From NCBI GenBank assembly GCA_016868775.1, contig VGFT01000004.1, positions 157,375 through 221,374 of the forward strand: a stretch of 64,000 nt of DNA, in the 5' to 3' direction. Every line of letters begins with the position of its first letter. The first letter of the stretch is position 1. A program made the translations under genes and the position numbers. Under the pieces are notes generated by a model. That model was not told the origin of the DNA. It saw nothing but the letters and a program-made list of their open reading frames with translations, and ran no database searches. Below, one piece after another: positions 62,633 through 64,000 of this stretch. The stretch is from Bacteroidota bacterium (GTDB lineage Bacteria; Bacteroidota; Bacteroidia; Chitinophagales; Chitinophagaceae).

Positions 62633-63394
62633 ATGGCGCGATATTTTATTGAGGTAGCCTATAAGGGCACTGGGTTTAGTGGATTTCAGGCGCAGGAGAA
62701 TGCCAACACGATTCAGTCGGAGTTGGAGCGTGGGTTAGCGGTGTTGCATCGATTTTCTTTTTCGTTGACGGGTTCTTCGCGCACGGATGCGGGCGTGCAT
62801 GCTGAGCAGAATTTTTTTCATTTTGATTGTGATTCGGATTTGCATCCGCAGTTGTTGTACAAGTTGAATGCGATCTTACCCGCCGATGTGGTGGTAAAGA
62901 ATTTTTATCGGGTATCGAGTGAGGCGCATTGTCGATTTGATGCGGTGTCGCGTCAGTATGGCTATCGGATCTATCGGCAGAAGAATCCGTTTTTGGCGGA
63001 CCGTTCTTATTATTTCCCATACACCTTGAACGTGGACCGGATGCAAGAAGCGGCAGCGATGTTGATGGGGTTTACGGATTTCACTTCTTTTTCGAAACGC
63101 AACACACAGGTCAAGCATTTTGATTGTCGGTTGGAGCAAAGTGGTTGGGTCCAAGAGGGAGAGGAGTGGGTATACCGGGTTCAGGCGAACCGGTTTTTGA
63201 GGGGGATGGTCAGGGCCCTGACTTCGACTATGCTATTAGTCGGCCGTGAAAAGATCGATTTATATGAATTTCAACGCATTATTGAATCCAAAAACTGTGA
63301 ACGCGCCAGCTTTGCCCTTCCGGCCCACGGTCTCTTTCTCGAAGCGGTAACCTACCCCGACGGGCTTCTAACTAACTGTATTTCAAACTCTTAA
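62633..63394 (+). CDS. truA: tRNA pseudouridine synthase A (TruA)
   Basis: TruA converts uridines 38-40 of tRNA to pseudouridine. The catalytic Asp52 lies in SSRTDAGVHAEQN. YKGTGFSGFQAQ near the N-terminus and the C-terminal RFLRGMVRALTSTMLLVG are family signatures. The 253 residues are normal. It follows the lemA/TPM genes on the same strand, possibly with its own promoter, and precedes the rRNA operon. Confidence 0.95.
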   Translation: MARYFIEVAYKGTGFSGFQAQENANTIQSELERGLAVLHRFSFSLTGSSRTDAGVHAEQNFFHFDCDSDLHPQLLYKLNAILPADVVVKNFYRVSSEAHCRFDAVSRQYGYRIYRQKNPFLADRSYYFPYTLNVDRMQEAAAMLMGFTDFTSFSKRNTQVKHFDCRLEQSGWVQEGEEWVYRVQANRFLRGMVRALTSTMLLVGREKIDLYEFQRIIESKNCERASFALPAHGLFLEAVTYPDGLLTNCISNS

Positions 63395-63402
63395 ATTTAC
63401 AT

Positions 63403-63450
63403 TTTGGGCAGTTTGGGTAGTTAAGAAACCAACTGTCCAAACTATCCAAA
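63403..63450 (+). repeat. Inverted repeat after truA, related to the 17-base repeat near gapA
   Basis: Two 20-base arms (63403-63422 and 63431-63450) pair along their length, with 19 of 20 positions paired when G-T is allowed, around AAGAAACC. The arms contain the TTTGG(G/A)-AGTTTGG motif of the tandem repeat at 58340-58390. It lies 8 bases after the truA stop and can act as its terminator. Confidence 0.75.
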
Positions 63451-63455
63451 CTTTC

Positions 63456-63486
63456 TTGGTTGGTAATCAGTTCCTTCCTATCTTTG
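63456..63486 (+). promoter_or_regulatory. Upstream rRNA operon promoter
   Basis: TTG at 63456-63458, a 20-base spacer and TATCTTTG at 63479-63486 form a full Bacteroidota promoter. It lies about 390 bases before the 16S gene, directly after the truA inverted repeat. Confidence 0.75.
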
Positions 63487-63635
63487 CGGCCCGCTATTGA
63501 AAAATGGCGGTCGTTCTTCCAAAGCCGATAAAAAAGAGGGTGTCAAAAAGCGGGGAATCTCATTCCTCCCTATCTTAGCTCTCCCGGAAAAAACGGGGTT
63601 CGTTCTTCGGCAAGAAATTGATTTTCAAAACCTAC

Positions 63636-63670
63636 CTTTTCGAAAATGTTGATAACTCAACATCGAAAAG
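63636..63670 (+). promoter_or_regulatory. Inverted repeat abutting the main rRNA promoter
   Basis: CTTTTCGA-AAA-TGTTGA at 63636-63652 and TCAACATCGAAAAG at 63657-63670 form a 14-base-pair stem with a three-A bulge and the loop TAAC. Its right end touches the -33 element of the downstream promoter at 63671. It could be a regulator site or a hairpin that stops transcripts from upstream. Confidence 0.6.
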
Positions 63671-63702
63671 TTTGGGTCAGAAATACAACGCGTGTACTTT
63701 TG
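63671..63702 (+). promoter_or_regulatory. Main rRNA operon promoter
   Basis: TTTG at 63671-63674, a 20-base spacer and TACTTTTG at 63695-63702 are a full match to the Bacteroidota -33/-7 consensus. The following CACTCCCG resembles CACCCCC after the tRNA-Glu promoter, so stable-RNA promoters here share an initial-transcribed sequence. Confidence 0.85.
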
Positions 63703-63878
63703 CACTCCCGTTGAAAAAACGGGTGCGCAACCGCGCGAAAGATCTTTGAAAGTAGGGAAACAATAGCACTCTGTTCCGATGCGAATCGGAATGGAACTAA
63801 AGGTAAGTCAAGCGAATACAATTTCGATTTGATACGTTGATTCTTGAGAATTATACATGTCAGTATCAAACAACATTT

Positions 63879-64000
<122 letters not shown>

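Larger units (their letters stand above)
63395..63878. other. rRNA operon promoter and leader region
   Basis: These 484 bases carry two promoter matches and several hairpins described separately, but no gene. After the second promoter come a hairpin near 63703-63732 (CCCGTT and AACGGG) and a 7-base stem TTCCGAT-GCGA-ATCGGAA at 63774-63791 in the 16S leader, probably for antitermination or precursor processing. Confidence 0.7.

Noticed and set aside
61999..62634. 211-codon open frame on the minus strand, proline-rich
   Set aside because: It is the antisense shadow of the Gly-rich TPM gene; the proline runs are the complement of GGN codons.

Overview
The window looks like a chromosomal segment of a Bacteroidota bacterium, most likely of the Chitinophagaceae. 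The evidence is the gene order of the division and cell wall cluster, the Bacteroidota-only families (DUF6089, DUF6427-like, DUF2490, FtsZ starting MIHFDLPKEK), the near absence of Shine-Dalgarno sequences, many TAnnTTTG -7 promoter elements, and the first 120 bases of a 16S rRNA gene at the right end. No plasmid, prophage, CRISPR array or complete insertion sequence was seen. The only mobile-element trace is a broken tyrosine integrase beside tRNA-Pro.

Layout. 1-12.7 kb: tail of ftsI, then murE, mraY, murD, ftsW, murG, murC, ftsQ, ftsA and ftsZ on the plus strand, mostly overlapping or nearly touching, closed by a strong terminator shared with a convergent ABC transporter operon. 12.8-24.6 kb: ABC exporter pair, a TIGR01777 epimerase, a FadN-type beta-oxidation enzyme, metG, an S66 carboxypeptidase, two tandem alpha/beta hydrolases and a KUP potassium transporter. 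24.8-31.1 kb: a secreted protein of unknown function, a DUF6427-like membrane protein, purQ, a split DsbD system and an ECF sigma factor. 31.3-41.3 kb: a UvrA paralogue, glyA, a sugar nucleotidyltransferase, a nitronate monooxygenase-like flavoprotein, an ABC-2 exporter and a COG2509 flavoprotein. 41.3-45.1 kb: an AT-rich region, dnaA, tRNA-Ser and htpG. 45.1-49.3 kb: the least ordinary part, with decayed open frames, a VTC / DUF4956 / DUF2490 module whose third gene carries an apparent frameshift, tRNA-Pro and the integrase remnant. 49.3-58.2 kb: a nucleotide-sugar epimerase, a family 2 glycosyltransferase, canonical uvrA, a DUF6089 protein, elaA-rarA and a nitroreductase. 58.2-64 kb: tRNA-Glu, gapA-pgk, lemA with two TPM-domain genes, truA, and the promoters, leader and 5' end of an rRNA operon.

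How the genes work together. The first cluster supplies the cytoplasmic and lipid-linked steps of peptidoglycan synthesis (MurE carries the DNPR motif of meso-diaminopimelate ligases) together with the FtsQ/W/A/Z divisome. The DsbD pair is notable: a stand-alone small protein keeps the two redox cysteines that the fused N-terminal domain of its neighbour has lost. The VTC and DUF4956 genes overlap by about 50 bases and sit directly before a DUF2490 outer-membrane-type gene, which suggests an envelope-linked polyphosphate or related module. Convergent gene pairs are packed with gaps of 0 to 14 bases or overlapping stop codons, and many TAnnTTTG elements lie only 5 to 20 bases before the start codon, which implies very short 5' untranslated regions.
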